23,517 bases of DNA. Source: DASVCS01 sp036381495 (GTDB lineage: Bacteria; Gemmatimonadota; Gemmatimonadetes; Longimicrobiales; RSA9). The position numbers were made by a program, and so were the translations under genes. The DNA is taken from assembly GCA_036381495.1 (NCBI GenBank), contig DASVCS010000077.1:1-23517 (forward strand), read 5' to 3'. Below the pieces are notes generated by a model. It saw nothing but the letters and a program-made list of their open reading frames with translations. It had not been told where the DNA came from and searched no databases. This document shows, piece by piece, positions 1 through 6,826 of the stretch; within the stretch, counting starts at the first letter, position 1, and the number at the start of each line of letters is the position of its first letter.

Positions 1-315
1 GAGGTGCCGGTCATGACGTGGAACTACAAGTCCCAGGACCCGAGCATCCGCCACGCCGGCCCCACCGCGCAGGACTTTCGCGCGGCGTTCGGGCTGGGCG
101 AGAGCGAGCTCATGATCAACACCGTGGACATCGACGGGATCGCCCTGGCCGCCGTCAAGGCGCTCGAGGCGCGCACGCGCGAGCTGGCGGAGGCCACGGC
201 GGAGATCGAGGAGCTCCGCGCCGAGCTCGCCGCGCACAAGCGGCGCATCGAGGCGCTCGAGCGGCGGCAGAAAGAGATCCTCGGGCAGCTCGGCCGGATC
301 GAGAGCCGGCGCTGA
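1..315 (+). CDS. Tail fiber domain-containing protein, C-terminal S74 (intramolecular chaperone) fragment, 5' partial
   Basis: The frame is open from the first base, so the gene enters from the left; the GTG at 4 is only the first possible start and is probably internal. The visible 104 codons match the end of a peptidase S74 / endosialidase chaperone domain: a W-N-Y-K block, a G-P-T-A-Q-D-F motif near residue 20, an F-G-L-G block, and the V-D-I-D-G-I-A-L-A-A helix start near residue 42. A long charged coiled coil rich in E, A, L and R follows to the stop. In this family the domain trimerises the preceding beta-structured fibre and cuts itself off; in non-phage bacteria it ends large secreted repeat proteins. 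The catalytic Ser and Lys lie upstream, outside the window, so activity cannot be judged. The family call is by motif recognition only. Confidence 0.8.
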   Translation, partial: EVPVMTWNYKSQDPSIRHAGPTAQDFRAAFGLGESELMINTVDIDGIALAAVKALEARTRELAEATAEIEELRAELAAHKRRIEALERRQKEILGQLGRIESRR

Positions 316-438
316 GGCGACGCGTGCCCCGCCTGGCGCGACGTGGGGCTCGCTCCCCCGCCGCGCCGCCCGCACGGGGCCGCGACGTCCGCAACCGTCC
401 GGGTGGCGGGGAGAGATCCCGAACCGGACACCGTGATG

Positions 439-467
439 TTGCGCCGCGGCTCCGGGCGCTCTACGAT
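439..467 (+). promoter_or_regulatory. Weak candidate promoter for the DUF305/LVIVD operon
   Basis: TTGCGC at 439-444 and TACGAT at 462-467 are separated by 17 bp, about 30 bp upstream of the leader ORF at 499. Only 3 of 6 and 4 of 6 positions match the sigma-70 consensus, so this is suggestive at best. The rest of 316-498 shows no gene that I can support. Confidence 0.25.
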
Positions 468-498
468 TCTCCCGAACCACTTCCGGGAAGGATGCGCC

Positions 499-555
499 AT
501 GGACGAGAGCGAAAAGCGGGCGGACATGCCCGAATCGCCGGAGACGGGCTCATGA
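499..555 (+). CDS. Possible 18-residue leader peptide coupled to the DUF305 gene
   Basis: A GGGAAGGA ribosome-binding-like stretch (485-492) precedes the ATG at 499. The ORF encodes an acidic, soluble 18-residue peptide with no hydrophobic segment. Its stop TGA overlaps the ATG of the DUF305 gene as ATGA (552-555). The same coupling recurs between DUF305 and the LVIVD gene. This looks like a translational-coupling leader, but such a short ORF can arise by chance in GC-rich DNA. I see no recognisable motif and no attenuator-like run of one amino acid. Confidence 0.35.
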   Translation: MDESEKRADMPESPETGS

Positions 556-1241
556 AACACACCCTCCGGCTCGCGGTCCTCGCCGCCTGCCTGCCGGCCG
601 CGGCGTGCGCCGCTCGCGGCGGAACGCACGCGGCCGGCGGCGAAGCCCCGCCGCACGAACACGCACCCGCGACGCCGGATTCGCCGTCGCCCGCGCACGC
701 GCCCGCGCACGCGCACGGGACCATGCTCCCCGCCACGCCCGGCCCGGGCTACACCGTGGCCGACGTCCGGTTCATGCAGGGCATGATCGGGCATCACGCG
801 CAGGCGATCGCCATGGCGAAGATGGCTCCGACGCACGGGGCGGGAGAACGGGTCAGCCAGCTCGCGCAGAAGATCGACATTTCGCAGCGCGATGAGATCG
901 GGTTCATGGAGCGGTGGCTCGCCGACCGGGGCCAGGCGGTGCCGGACGACGAGCAGCGGCACGCGATGCAGATGCCCGGGATGCTGACGCCGGAGCAGAT
1001 GGCGCAACTCGACGCCGCGCGCGGCCGGGAGTTCGACCGCCTGTTCCTGACGTTCATGATCCAGCACCACCGCGGCGCGCTCGACATGGTCGCGGCGCTG
1101 TTCGATGACCCGTTGGCAGCGCAGGACCCGGACATCTTCCGGTTCGTCACGGATGTCGACGCCGATCAGCGCGCCGAGATCTACGTCATGCAGAGCATGC
1201 TCGGCATGCTCGCCACCACTGGAGGGAGCGGCTCCCGATGA
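552..1241 (+). CDS. DUF305 family lipoprotein
   Basis: A 229-residue protein with a lipoprotein signal: basic start, Leu/Ala core and a probable lipidated Cys19 (A-A-A-C; Cys13 in L-A-A-C is an alternative). A His/Pro/Ala-rich linker covers residues 30-57. Two DUF305 halves follow. Each has the family's paired histidines in an M-I-x-H-H motif: H81-H82 in the first half and H172-H173 in the second, with regularly spaced Met and acidic residues around them. DUF305 belongs to the ferritin-like group of four-helix proteins and is often discussed in metal or copper contexts, but its biochemical role is not settled. A GGAGA stretch (540-544) gives a normal spacing to ATG 552. The stop overlaps the ATG of the next gene by four bases, so the two are almost certainly co-translated and probably act together in the periplasm or on a membrane surface. 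Confidence 0.9.
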   Translation: MKHTLRLAVLAACLPAAACAARGGTHAAGGEAPPHEHAPATPDSPSPAHAPAHAHGTMLPATPGPGYTVADVRFMQGMIGHHAQAIAMAKMAPTHGAGERVSQLAQKIDISQRDEIGFMERWLADRGQAVPDDEQRHAMQMPGMLTPEQMAQLDAARGREFDRLFLTFMIQHHRGALDMVAALFDDPLAAQDPDIFRFVTDVDADQRAEIYVMQSMLGMLATTGGSGSR

Positions 1242-3091
1242 GAGATCATGTGAGAGGCGATGCGGCGGCCATTGCGGGCCGGTACGGCACACGGCATCTC
1301 GCGCGGATGCTCGAGCGCGGACGGCAGGGTCTCGGCATCGTCGCGATGGGCCTGGTCGCCGTCGTCGCATGGGCGGCTCCGCTTGCCGCGCAGCAGAAGG
1401 CGCAGCCGGCGACCGAGACGATCGCGACGATGGACGATCCGCGCGTCGGCCTCGGCCCGGGCGCGAAGAACACGGCGGGCATCGCGCTGGAGAACATGCG
1501 GCTCGTCTCGTACTCGCCGAAGCCCATGGAGTTCGACTCGGCGCGGGGGCTGACGTACATCAACTCGGACCTCGCGTTCGACGGCGACATCCTCTACCAG
1601 GGCAACTTCAGCGGCTTCTCCGTCTGGGACATCAGTGATCCGGCGCGCCCGGTCCTGCTCAGCACCGTGGTGTGCGCGACGGACCAGGGCGACCCCTCGA
1701 TCTACGGCAACCTGCTGTTCATCTCGGCCGAGTCGCGGCGCTCGCGCAAGGACTGTGGCACGCAGGGCGTCGAAAACGGGATGGACCGCATGCTCGGCGT
1801 CCGGATCTTCGATGTCAGCGACCCGCGCAACCCGCGGCTCGTGAAGAACGTGCAGACCTGCCGGGGCTCGCACACGCACACCATCGTTCCGGACCCCGAG
1901 AATTCCGATGTGATCTACATCTACGTCGGCGGGTCCGCCGGTGTGCGGGACTCGACCGAGCTGGCGGGATGCTCGGATGGCACGGTCGAGGAGAACCCGA
2001 ACACGGGGCAGTACCGGGTGGACATCATCCGCGTGCCGCTCGACGACCCCGAGGAAGCGGCCGTGGTGGGGTACGCCCGGATCTTCGAGGGGCTGCCGCG
2101 GCCGCCGGGCCGCGCGGGCACTCCGCTCCCCGATACCGCGACGGGCCGCCGCGCGCGCGGGCCGCGCGGGTGTCACGACGTGACCGCGTATCCCGCGTTC
2201 AACCTCGTCGCCGGCGCGTGCGGCAGTTTCGGCATCCTCCTCGACGCGAGCGACCCCGAGCACCCGGTCCGCCTCGATGCGGAATCCGATGTGAACTTCT
2301 CGCTCTGGCACACGGCCGTCTTCAGCAATGACGGCCACTCCGTCGTGTTCACCGACGAGTGGGGCGGCGGGACGCAGCCGCGCTGCCGCGCCACGGATCC
2401 GCTCCGCCTCGGCGGCAACACCATCCTGACCATCGACGACGGGGATCTGACGCAGCACGCCTATTTCAAGATGCTCGCCGCGCAGACCGAGGTCGAGAAC
2501 TGCGTCTCGCACAACGGCGGCCTGATTCCGGTGCCCGGCCGCGACATCATGGTGCAGGGCTGGTACCAGGGCGGCGTGAACGTCTTCGACTTCTCCGACC
2601 CGGAGCATCCGTTCGAGATCGCGTACTTCGACCGCGGTCCGGTCGACGCGAACGAGCGCGTGATCGGCGGCTCCTGGGGCGCGTACTGGTACAACGGCTA
2701 CATCTACTCGTCGGAGCTCTCGCGCGGGCTCGACGTCCTCGAGCTGGTGCCGAGCGAGTTCCTCTCGAAGAACGAGATCGAGGCGGCGAAGCTCGTCCGC
2801 TTGGAGCAGTACAACCCGCAGAGCCAGCCCCACATCGACTGGCCGCCCGCCTTCCCGGTGGTCCGCGCCTACCTGGACCAGCTCGTGCGCAACGGCGGCC
2901 TGCCGGAGGCCCGGACCACCGCGATCGCCGCGGCCATCGACGCCGCGGAGGCGACGACGGGCGCGGCGCGCGCGCAGCAGCTCGAGCGCCTCGCCGCCGC
3001 GCTGGACGACGACGTCGGGCGCTCCAAGGATCCCGAGCGCGTGCGCGCCATGGCGGCCGCGGTGCGGGAGCTGGCGGAGGCTTCGCGGTAG
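1238..3091 (+). CDS. Secreted LVIVD-repeat beta-propeller protein
   Basis: A 617-residue protein. ATG 1238 lies within ATGA overlapping the DUF305 stop and is served by GGAGGGAG (1221-1228). From this start the signal peptide has a very long n-region (about 33 residues) before the hydrophobic stretch, with cleavage predicted after L-A-A. The internal ATG at 1307 would give a more typical signal peptide but has a poor ribosome site. The body carries at least four D-x-S-D-P-x-x-P blades, near residues 131, 190, 334 and 449, each followed by a beta-strand; this is the hallmark of LVIVD repeats, which form a surface or periplasmic beta-propeller. Several His and Cys residues cluster in the propeller (H-T-H-T, residues 210-215). 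The last 90 residues are an Ala-rich helical domain. Its molecular function is unknown; coupling to DUF305 suggests a joint extracytoplasmic role. Confidence 0.88.
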   Translation: MRDHVRGDAAAIAGRYGTRHLARMLERGRQGLGIVAMGLVAVVAWAAPLAAQQKAQPATETIATMDDPRVGLGPGAKNTAGIALENMRLVSYSPKPMEFDSARGLTYINSDLAFDGDILYQGNFSGFSVWDISDPARPVLLSTVVCATDQGDPSIYGNLLFISAESRRSRKDCGTQGVENGMDRMLGVRIFDVSDPRNPRLVKNVQTCRGSHTHTIVPDPENSDVIYIYVGGSAGVRDSTELAGCSDGTVEENPNTGQYRVDIIRVPLDDPEEAAVVGYARIFEGLPRPPGRAGTPLPDTATGRRARGPRGCHDVTAYPAFNLVAGACGSFGILLDASDPEHPVRLDAESDVNFSLWHTAVFSNDGHSVVFTDEWGGGTQPRCRATDPLRLGGNTILTIDDGDLTQHAYFKMLAAQTEVENCVSHNGGLIPVPGRDIMVQGWYQGGVNVFDFSDPEHPFEIAYFDRGPVDANERVIGGSWGAYWYNGYIYSSELSRGLDVLELVPSEFLSKNEIEAAKLVRLEQYNPQSQPHIDWPPAFPVVRAYLDQLVRNGGLPEARTTAIAAAIDAAEATTGAARAQQLERLAAALDDDVGRSKDPERVRAMAAAVRELAEASR

Positions 3092-3097
3092 CGCGCC

Positions 3098-3150
3098 GCC
3101 GGCCCCCGCTCGAACCTCGTCGGGACGACGCGGCTCGAGCGGGGGCCGGC
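3098..3150 (+). terminator. Strong hairpin after the DUF305/LVIVD operon
   Basis: A perfect 16-bp inverted repeat (3098-3113 with 3135-3150, starting GCCGGCCCCC) begins seven bases after the stop codon. The 21-nt loop holds a second small hairpin, CGTCG/CGACG at 3118-3130. No T tract follows, so it may act as a Rho-dependent or RNA-stabilising 3' end rather than a classic intrinsic terminator. Confidence 0.6.
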
Positions 3151-3226
3151 CCGCTTCCGGCGGCCAGGCGGCTGGCCGAACGGGCCGGACACGGTCCGAC
3201 GGGCCGCGTCGCCGAACGTCGACCGC

Positions 3227-3619
3227 TCACCGCCCCCCGTCGTATCGCGCCCGCGCCGCCTCGATCTGCGGCCAGTTCTCCCGCACCCACCGCACCAACC
3301 CGTCCATCGCCTCGAGCAGCCCCTCCCCCATCGCCGTCAGCTCGTACTCCACGCGCGGCGGGACCTCGGGGTGGACGTGGCGGAGGATCAGGCCGTCGCG
3401 CTCGAGGCCGCGCAGCGTCGTCGTGAGCATGCGCTGGGAGATGCCGTCGATCCCGGCCTTCAGCTCGGAGAACCGCAGCCGGCGTTCGGGCGCGAAGGCG
3501 AGCGAGGCGAGGACCAGGATGGTCCACTTGTCGCCGAGGCGGCTGAGCACGTCGTGCGGCGCGCACGGGCGGAGGGCCGGCGCGGCGGCCGGCGGGCGTG
3601 CAGCACATGGTCTACGCAT
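3227..3619 (-). CDS. HxlR family winged-helix transcriptional regulator
   Basis: A 130-residue protein with a complete HxlR domain at residues 19-118: the conserved early Cys (C19), L-G-D-K-W-T, the L-R-F-S-E-L helix, G-I-S-Q-R-M-L-T recognition helix, L-E-R-D-G-L-I wing, and P-P-R-V-E-Y. HxlR proteins are dimeric DNA-binding repressors or activators that respond to electrophiles, quinones or oxidants, sometimes through that Cys. The first 18 residues are an unusual Ala/Pro/Arg stretch, and the start codon lies on the antisense strand of the NmrA-like remnant (3589-3724). The native start and promoter were therefore probably lost in a deletion. No good ribosome site precedes ATG 3619, so expression is uncertain even though the domain is intact. 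Confidence 0.85.
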   Translation of the reverse strand: MRRPCAARPPAAAPALRPCAPHDVLSRLGDKWTILVLASLAFAPERRLRFSELKAGIDGISQRMLTTTLRGLERDGLILRHVHPEVPPRVEYELTAMGEGLLEAMDGLVRWVRENWPQIEAARARYDGGR

Positions 3620-3724
3620 CCGCCATCGCGGTCCACGAGCAGGCGTCGATCCGGCCGGAGTACAAGGCCGCGGTCGAGGACCACATCCGGGAGATCGGCA
3701 TCCCGGCCACGATCCTCACTCCGC
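3589..3724 (+). pseudogene. Remnant of an NmrA/QorB-like NAD(P)-binding reductase
   Basis: About 45 codons in the frame through 3598 read as the middle of an NmrA-family oxidoreductase: G-V-Q-H-M-V-Y-A-S-A, then a Y-K-x-x-V-E-D-H-I-R helix and G-I-P-A-T-I-L-T-P. These correspond to the strand after the cofactor-binding fold and the following helix and strand of YtfG/QorB-type proteins. The dinucleotide-binding N-terminus and everything after T-P-L are missing, and the frame then runs antisense into the MerR gene. HxlR regulators (YtfH type) are classically divergent from such reductases, so this is most simply the decayed partner of the HxlR gene at 3227-3619. Its left edge overlaps that gene's start. 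Confidence 0.65.
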
Positions 3725-4162
3725 TCATCCGCGATTCCTGCCGTCCGCCTCGTCCCACCCTTCCTCCAGCCCCTCCAGCCCCTCCGCGCTCCGCGCGACC
3801 AGCCGCTGGAACTCCTCGCACTGCGTGAAATCCTCGGCCGGGCAGTTGAGTATGTGCTCGATCATCTCCTTGGCGGCCTCGATCTCCCGGATGCGCCGCT
3901 CGAGCTCGGCGTGGTGCCGCGCCAGCAGCTCGCGGCGCGCGGACGCGGCCGGCGCCTCGAGCATCAGTCGAATCTTCTCGAGGCTCAGGCCGGCCTCCTT
4001 GGCGCTCAGGATCATCGCCACGCGCACCGCGTGCTCGCGGCGGTAGCGACGTCGCCCGTTCACCCGCTCGGCGGGCGTCAGCACGCCCACGCTCTCCCAG
4101 TGCCGCAGCACGTGCGTCGCGAGCCCGAACCGCCCCGCGAGCTGCCCGATCGTCATCGTCAT
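3725..4162 (-). CDS. MerR family transcriptional regulator
   Basis: A 145-residue protein. The MerR winged helix-turn-helix is at residues 3-70 (T-I-G-Q-L-A, V-L-R-H-W-E-S-V-G-V-L, R-R-R-Y), followed by the dimerisation coiled coil at about 75-105. The tail has two cysteines spaced C107-x7-C115, a possible thiol or metal sensing pair; it is not the four-Cys iron-sulfur pattern of SoxR. A GGTGAGAG stretch lies only a few bases before ATG 4162 and is better spaced for the ATG at 4156, so the protein may start two residues later. The gene is divergent from a flavin reductase, with a MerR-type operator between, so it very likely controls that reductase and perhaps itself. Confidence 0.88.
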   Translation of the reverse strand: MTMTIGQLAGRFGLATHVLRHWESVGVLTPAERVNGRRRYRREHAVRVAMILSAKEAGLSLEKIRLMLEAPAASARRELLARHHAELERRIREIEAAKEMIEHILNCPAEDFTQCEEFQRLVARSAEGLEGLEEGWDEADGRNRG

Positions 4163-4172
4163 CTCTCACCCC

Positions 4173-4203
4173 TTGACTTCATGTTGACCTTAACATGTAA
4201 CGT
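4173..4203 (+). promoter_or_regulatory. MerR-type promoter/operator for the flavoprotein reductase
   Basis: TTGACT (4173-4178) and a weak TAACGT (4198-4203) are separated by exactly 19 bp. That spacer contains a perfect inverted repeat, CATGTT-6 bp-AACATG (4180-4197). An over-long 19-bp spacer filled by the regulator's palindrome is the hallmark of MerR-activated promoters, which are untwisted on activation. The region is also locally AT-rich in otherwise GC-rich DNA. A second -35-like TTGACC lies at 4184-4189. Confidence 0.6.
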
Positions 4204-4251
4204 TGTATGCGATGATTCAAGAGAACAAGATTCGAGCGAACGGAGGCAGGA

Positions 4252-5220
4252 ATGCATGATACGCGAGGGAACGCGATGGGTGAGGCGGAGCGGTTCGACG
4301 TCGTGATTCTCGGTGGCGGCCCGGCGGGCCTGTCGGCCGCTCTGACGCTGGGCCGGGTGCTGCGGCGGACGCTGGTGCTCGATTCGGGCGAGCCGCGGAA
4401 CGCGACGTCGCCGGCGCTGCACAACTTCCTGTCGCGGGACGGCACGCCGCCGGCGGAGCTGCGCGCGGTCGCGCGGTCACAGCTCGACGACTACCCGTCG
4501 GTGCGGATCCGGGACCGTGCCGCGTGTGGCGTTCGTCGTCTGGAGGGCGGTGCGTTCGAGGTCCGGCTCGACGGCGGCGACGTGGTGCGGGCGCGTCGCC
4601 TGCTGCTCGCGACGGGTCTGGCGGACGAGCTGCCGCCGATCGAGGGGCTGGGCGCGCTGTGGGGCCGCGCGGCGCTGCACTGCCCGTACTGCCACGGCTA
4701 CGAGGTGCGGGGCGCGCCGCTCGCGGTGCTGGGCGCGGGGCCCGCCCGCGTGCGGCTCGCGCTGCACCTGACGCGGCTTTCGGGCGACGTCGCGCTATGC
4801 ACGCGCGGCGAGACGCCGCTCGACCCCGAGTCCCGCCGCGCGCTCGAGGCGGGCGGCGTGGAGGTGCGCGAAGCGCCGATCGTGCGCGTGGAAGGCGGAG
4901 GTCGCGACGTCGCCGTCCGGCTGGTCTTCGCCGACGGCGGCTCGCTCGAGCGGCGGGCGGTGTTCGTGGCCTCGAAGACGCGGCAGCGCAGTCGCCTGCC
5001 GGCCGAGCTGGGGTGCGCGCTGCTGGAGGACGGCTGCGTCGAGGTGGACGACCTGGGCCGTACGAGCGTGCCGGGCGTCTACGCGGCGGGCGACATGGCG
5101 CGGCGGGCGACGCTGCCCGGGCCCGTGTCCTCGGTGATCGCGGCGGCCGCGAGCGGCGCGGTCGCCGGCGCGGCGATCGACCAGGAGCTGCTGGGAGAGG
5201 ATCTGGCCATGGGCGGCTGA
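4252..5220 (+). CDS. Thioredoxin reductase-like NAD(P)/FAD-dependent oxidoreductase
   Basis: A 322-residue flavoprotein. The FAD Rossmann motif G-G-G-P-A-G is at 21-26, a redox-active disulfide C144-P-Y-C147 followed by H-G-Y-E, an NAD(P) Rossmann motif G-A-G-P-A-R at 161-166, and the C-terminal FAD motif Y-A-A-G-D at 278-281. The order and length match low-molecular-weight thioredoxin reductases, but the disulfide is of the C-x-x-C-H-G-Y-E type seen in GliT/HlmI dithiol oxidases and many uncharacterised reductases, rather than the C-A-T-C-D of TrxB. The substrate (thioredoxin or a small dithiol) cannot be decided from sequence. GGAGG (4242-4246) sits 5 nt before ATG 4252; ATG 4276 is a possible alternative. 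The gene is divergent from the MerR gene and convergent with the MBL gene. Confidence 0.88.
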   Translation: MHDTRGNAMGEAERFDVVILGGGPAGLSAALTLGRVLRRTLVLDSGEPRNATSPALHNFLSRDGTPPAELRAVARSQLDDYPSVRIRDRAACGVRRLEGGAFEVRLDGGDVVRARRLLLATGLADELPPIEGLGALWGRAALHCPYCHGYEVRGAPLAVLGAGPARVRLALHLTRLSGDVALCTRGETPLDPESRRALEAGGVEVREAPIVRVEGGGRDVAVRLVFADGGSLERRAVFVASKTRQRSRLPAELGCALLEDGCVEVDDLGRTSVPGVYAAGDMARRATLPGPVSSVIAAAASGAVAGAAIDQELLGEDLAMGG

Positions 5221-5238
5221 AGCCGCGCTGTTCGGGCG

Positions 5239-6561
5239 CTACGCCGGCGTCGCCGGCGAGCGGCGCGCCGCGGGGTCGTCGTAGGACTCCCACCAGTACG
5301 CCGCCGCGACGCGGCGGGCGGAGAACAGCCGCTCGCCGTCGGTCCGCACGTTGATCATCCCGTGCAGCCGTCGCTTGAAGCGGATGCGTGTCTCCCGCCG
5401 GTCCGCGGGGTCGGTCACGGAGAGGCCGGTCAGGTCCGTCTCGGTGCCCGGCGGATCGTGCGCCTCCTGGAAGGTGGCGGCGATCTCGGTCGAGAAGAGG
5501 AGCGGCCGGTCCGAGCGCTGGGTCAGCCCCAGCGCGCCGAGGAACGCCGCGCGCGGGTGGCCGTGGTCCGGGACGTCGCCCGAGGACACCACGGAGATCT
5601 GCGGGTTGACCGCCTCGAGGAAGCGCCGCTCGAACTCGTGGCTGCCGTGGTGCGGCGTCTTCAGCACGTGGGCGTCCATCGCCGCCGCGATCGCCGGGTC
5701 CTCGAGCAGGTGCCGCGCGCCTTCCACGTTCAGGTCTCCGGAGAAGAAGGCCGAGATGCCGCCGAACGTGATGCGGAAGACGACGGAGTGGCCGTTGATG
5801 GTGTGCGCGTGGTCGCCGAACCACGGGTACACCCGCTTGCGACCGAGGCGCGTGAGCCGCGGGCCCAGGGTCTCGAGCCGGATCGCCGGATCGCCCACGT
5901 CGACCACGCCCGTCGTGGCATCCACGGCCCGGTAGTCCACCGGCTCGACCTCCGCCTCGATCGCGGCCTTCCAGTCGGCGAACGGGTCCGCCAGCTTCGT
6001 GGCGTCCAGGTCGCTCAGGCGGTCGTGGCGCGTGATGAGGAACCGCCCATCGGACGAGCGGTCGCCGAGTTTCTCGTCGAACGCGCCCGGCCGGAACAGG
6101 GCGAGGCCGTTGTGGAGGATGCGGCGGACACGGATCAGCGGATGGCGGATGACCGGGATGAGGCCGTCCAGGTGGTCGCCGTCCGCGTGGCTGAGGACGA
6201 GGAGGTCGATGTCTACGGGGCTCGCGTCCGGCTGGTCCAGGCGGTACTTCCAGGTGAGGAAGCCGAGCGCGCGCTGGTCGAAGCCGCCATCGACCAAGAT
6301 CGTCTTCCGCTCCGGCGTGACGATGAACGCCGCGTCGCCCTGGCCGACGTCGATGAAGTACAGCTCGAGCGCCGCATCGCGTCCGAGGTGATCCTCGTCG
6401 ATGAACCCCGAACGGCCGCGGAACATCGCCGGCATCCGGCCGTTCGCGACCGGACCCGTGGTCTCGACCTCGTAGCCGAAGATCAGGACCATGTGGTACT
6501 TGCGGCCCGTCGCGGCCTCGTAGAGCCGCGTCGTCTTGCGCGTCACGTAGCGGGTGGCCAC
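5239..6561 (-). CDS. ComEC-like metallo-beta-lactamase-fold hydrolase with N-terminal SH3-like segment
   Basis: A soluble 440-residue protein. Metal-site motifs in order: S-H-A-D-G-D-H-L-D-G (H125, D127, D129, H130), F-S-G-D (D276), T-P-H-H-G-S-H (H304, H305) and H-G-H-P (H333, H335). The H-x-D-x-D-H variant and P-H-H-G-S are typical of the ComEC/Rec2 C-terminal hydrolase branch, which is thought to degrade the non-transforming DNA strand. This protein has none of ComEC's membrane segments. Residues 5-58 look like a small beta-barrel (SH3-like). I chose GTG 6561 because GGAGG lies 7 nt upstream (6569-6573); the open frame extends to a GTG at 6585 that lacks a ribosome site. The substrate is unknown: a nuclease or phosphodiesterase is inferred from the fold only. 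Confidence 0.82.
   Translation of the reverse strand: MATRYVTRKTTRLYEAATGRKYHMVLIFGYEVETTGPVANGRMPAMFRGRSGFIDEDHLGRDAALELYFIDVGQGDAAFIVTPERKTILVDGGFDQRALGFLTWKYRLDQPDASPVDIDLLVLSHADGDHLDGLIPVIRHPLIRVRRILHNGLALFRPGAFDEKLGDRSSDGRFLITRHDRLSDLDATKLADPFADWKAAIEAEVEPVDYRAVDATTGVVDVGDPAIRLETLGPRLTRLGRKRVYPWFGDHAHTINGHSVVFRITFGGISAFFSGDLNVEGARHLLEDPAIAAAMDAHVLKTPHHGSHEFERRFLEAVNPQISVVSSGDVPDHGHPRAAFLGALGLTQRSDRPLLFSTEIAATFQEAHDPPGTETDLTGLSVTDPADRRETRIRFKRRLHGMINVRTDGERLFSARRVAAAYWWESYDDPAARRSPATPA
5242..5258. terminator. Possible bidirectional hairpin between convergent genes
   Basis: CGCCGG (5242-5247) and CCGGCG (5253-5258) form a 6-bp stem with a 5-nt loop, just at the convergent ends of the reductase (5220) and the MBL gene (5239). 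There is no T tract, and it overlaps the last codons of the MBL gene. Confidence 0.3.
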
Positions 6562-6680
6562 GGCACCGCCTCCGTTCGACTCCACAGCCGGGGAGCGCGG
6601 GTCCGGCTCGATGATCGCGATCCCCGCCCGGCGCCGCGCCGCGCTTCCCGAGAGGATCCGCGAAGTACCTACGGCACCCG

Positions 6681-6710
6681 AAGATACTTCCGCGCCCCGT
6701 GATCCGCCAA
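6681..6710 (-). promoter_or_regulatory. Candidate promoter for the MBL-fold hydrolase
   Basis: On the minus strand TTGGCG (6705-6710) and TATCTT (6681-6686) are separated by 18 bp, each matching 4 of 6 consensus positions, about 120 bp upstream of the start. A GAAGTA/TACTTC inverted repeat (6662-6667 with 6685-6690) overlaps the -10 and might be an operator. The rest of 6562-6826 shows no gene that I can support. Confidence 0.35.
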
Positions 6711-6826
6711 GGCTTTCGTGGGCAACGGCAGGAGCGCTGCCGGATCCGGCGAGCTTCGGTTCAGTTCTGCACCCGCCGGGGGCGGACCCCGGGGCATGAA
6801 ACGGCCGCCCGCGCCCGAGCCTCCAC

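Noticed and set aside
343..498. Upstream extension of the leader ORF as a 70-codon gene
   Set aside because: The stretch before 499 is Arg/Pro/Ala-rich with no ribosome site or motif; only the final 18 codons have translation signals.
1181..2833. Minus-strand open frame of about 550 codons
   Set aside because: It is antisense to the LVIVD gene, with Val/Arg/Asp-rich sequence lacking motifs; the plus strand has a signal peptide, ribosome site and blade repeats.
3598..3828. A complete small gene starting at GTG 3598
   Set aside because: Only the first 42 or so codons resemble an NmrA-type protein and they match its middle, not its start; the rest is Pro-rich antisense of the MerR gene.
5362..6702. 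Plus-strand open frame over the MBL gene
   Set aside because: The minus strand carries every metal-binding motif of the fold in order; the plus frame is compositionally biased shadow.
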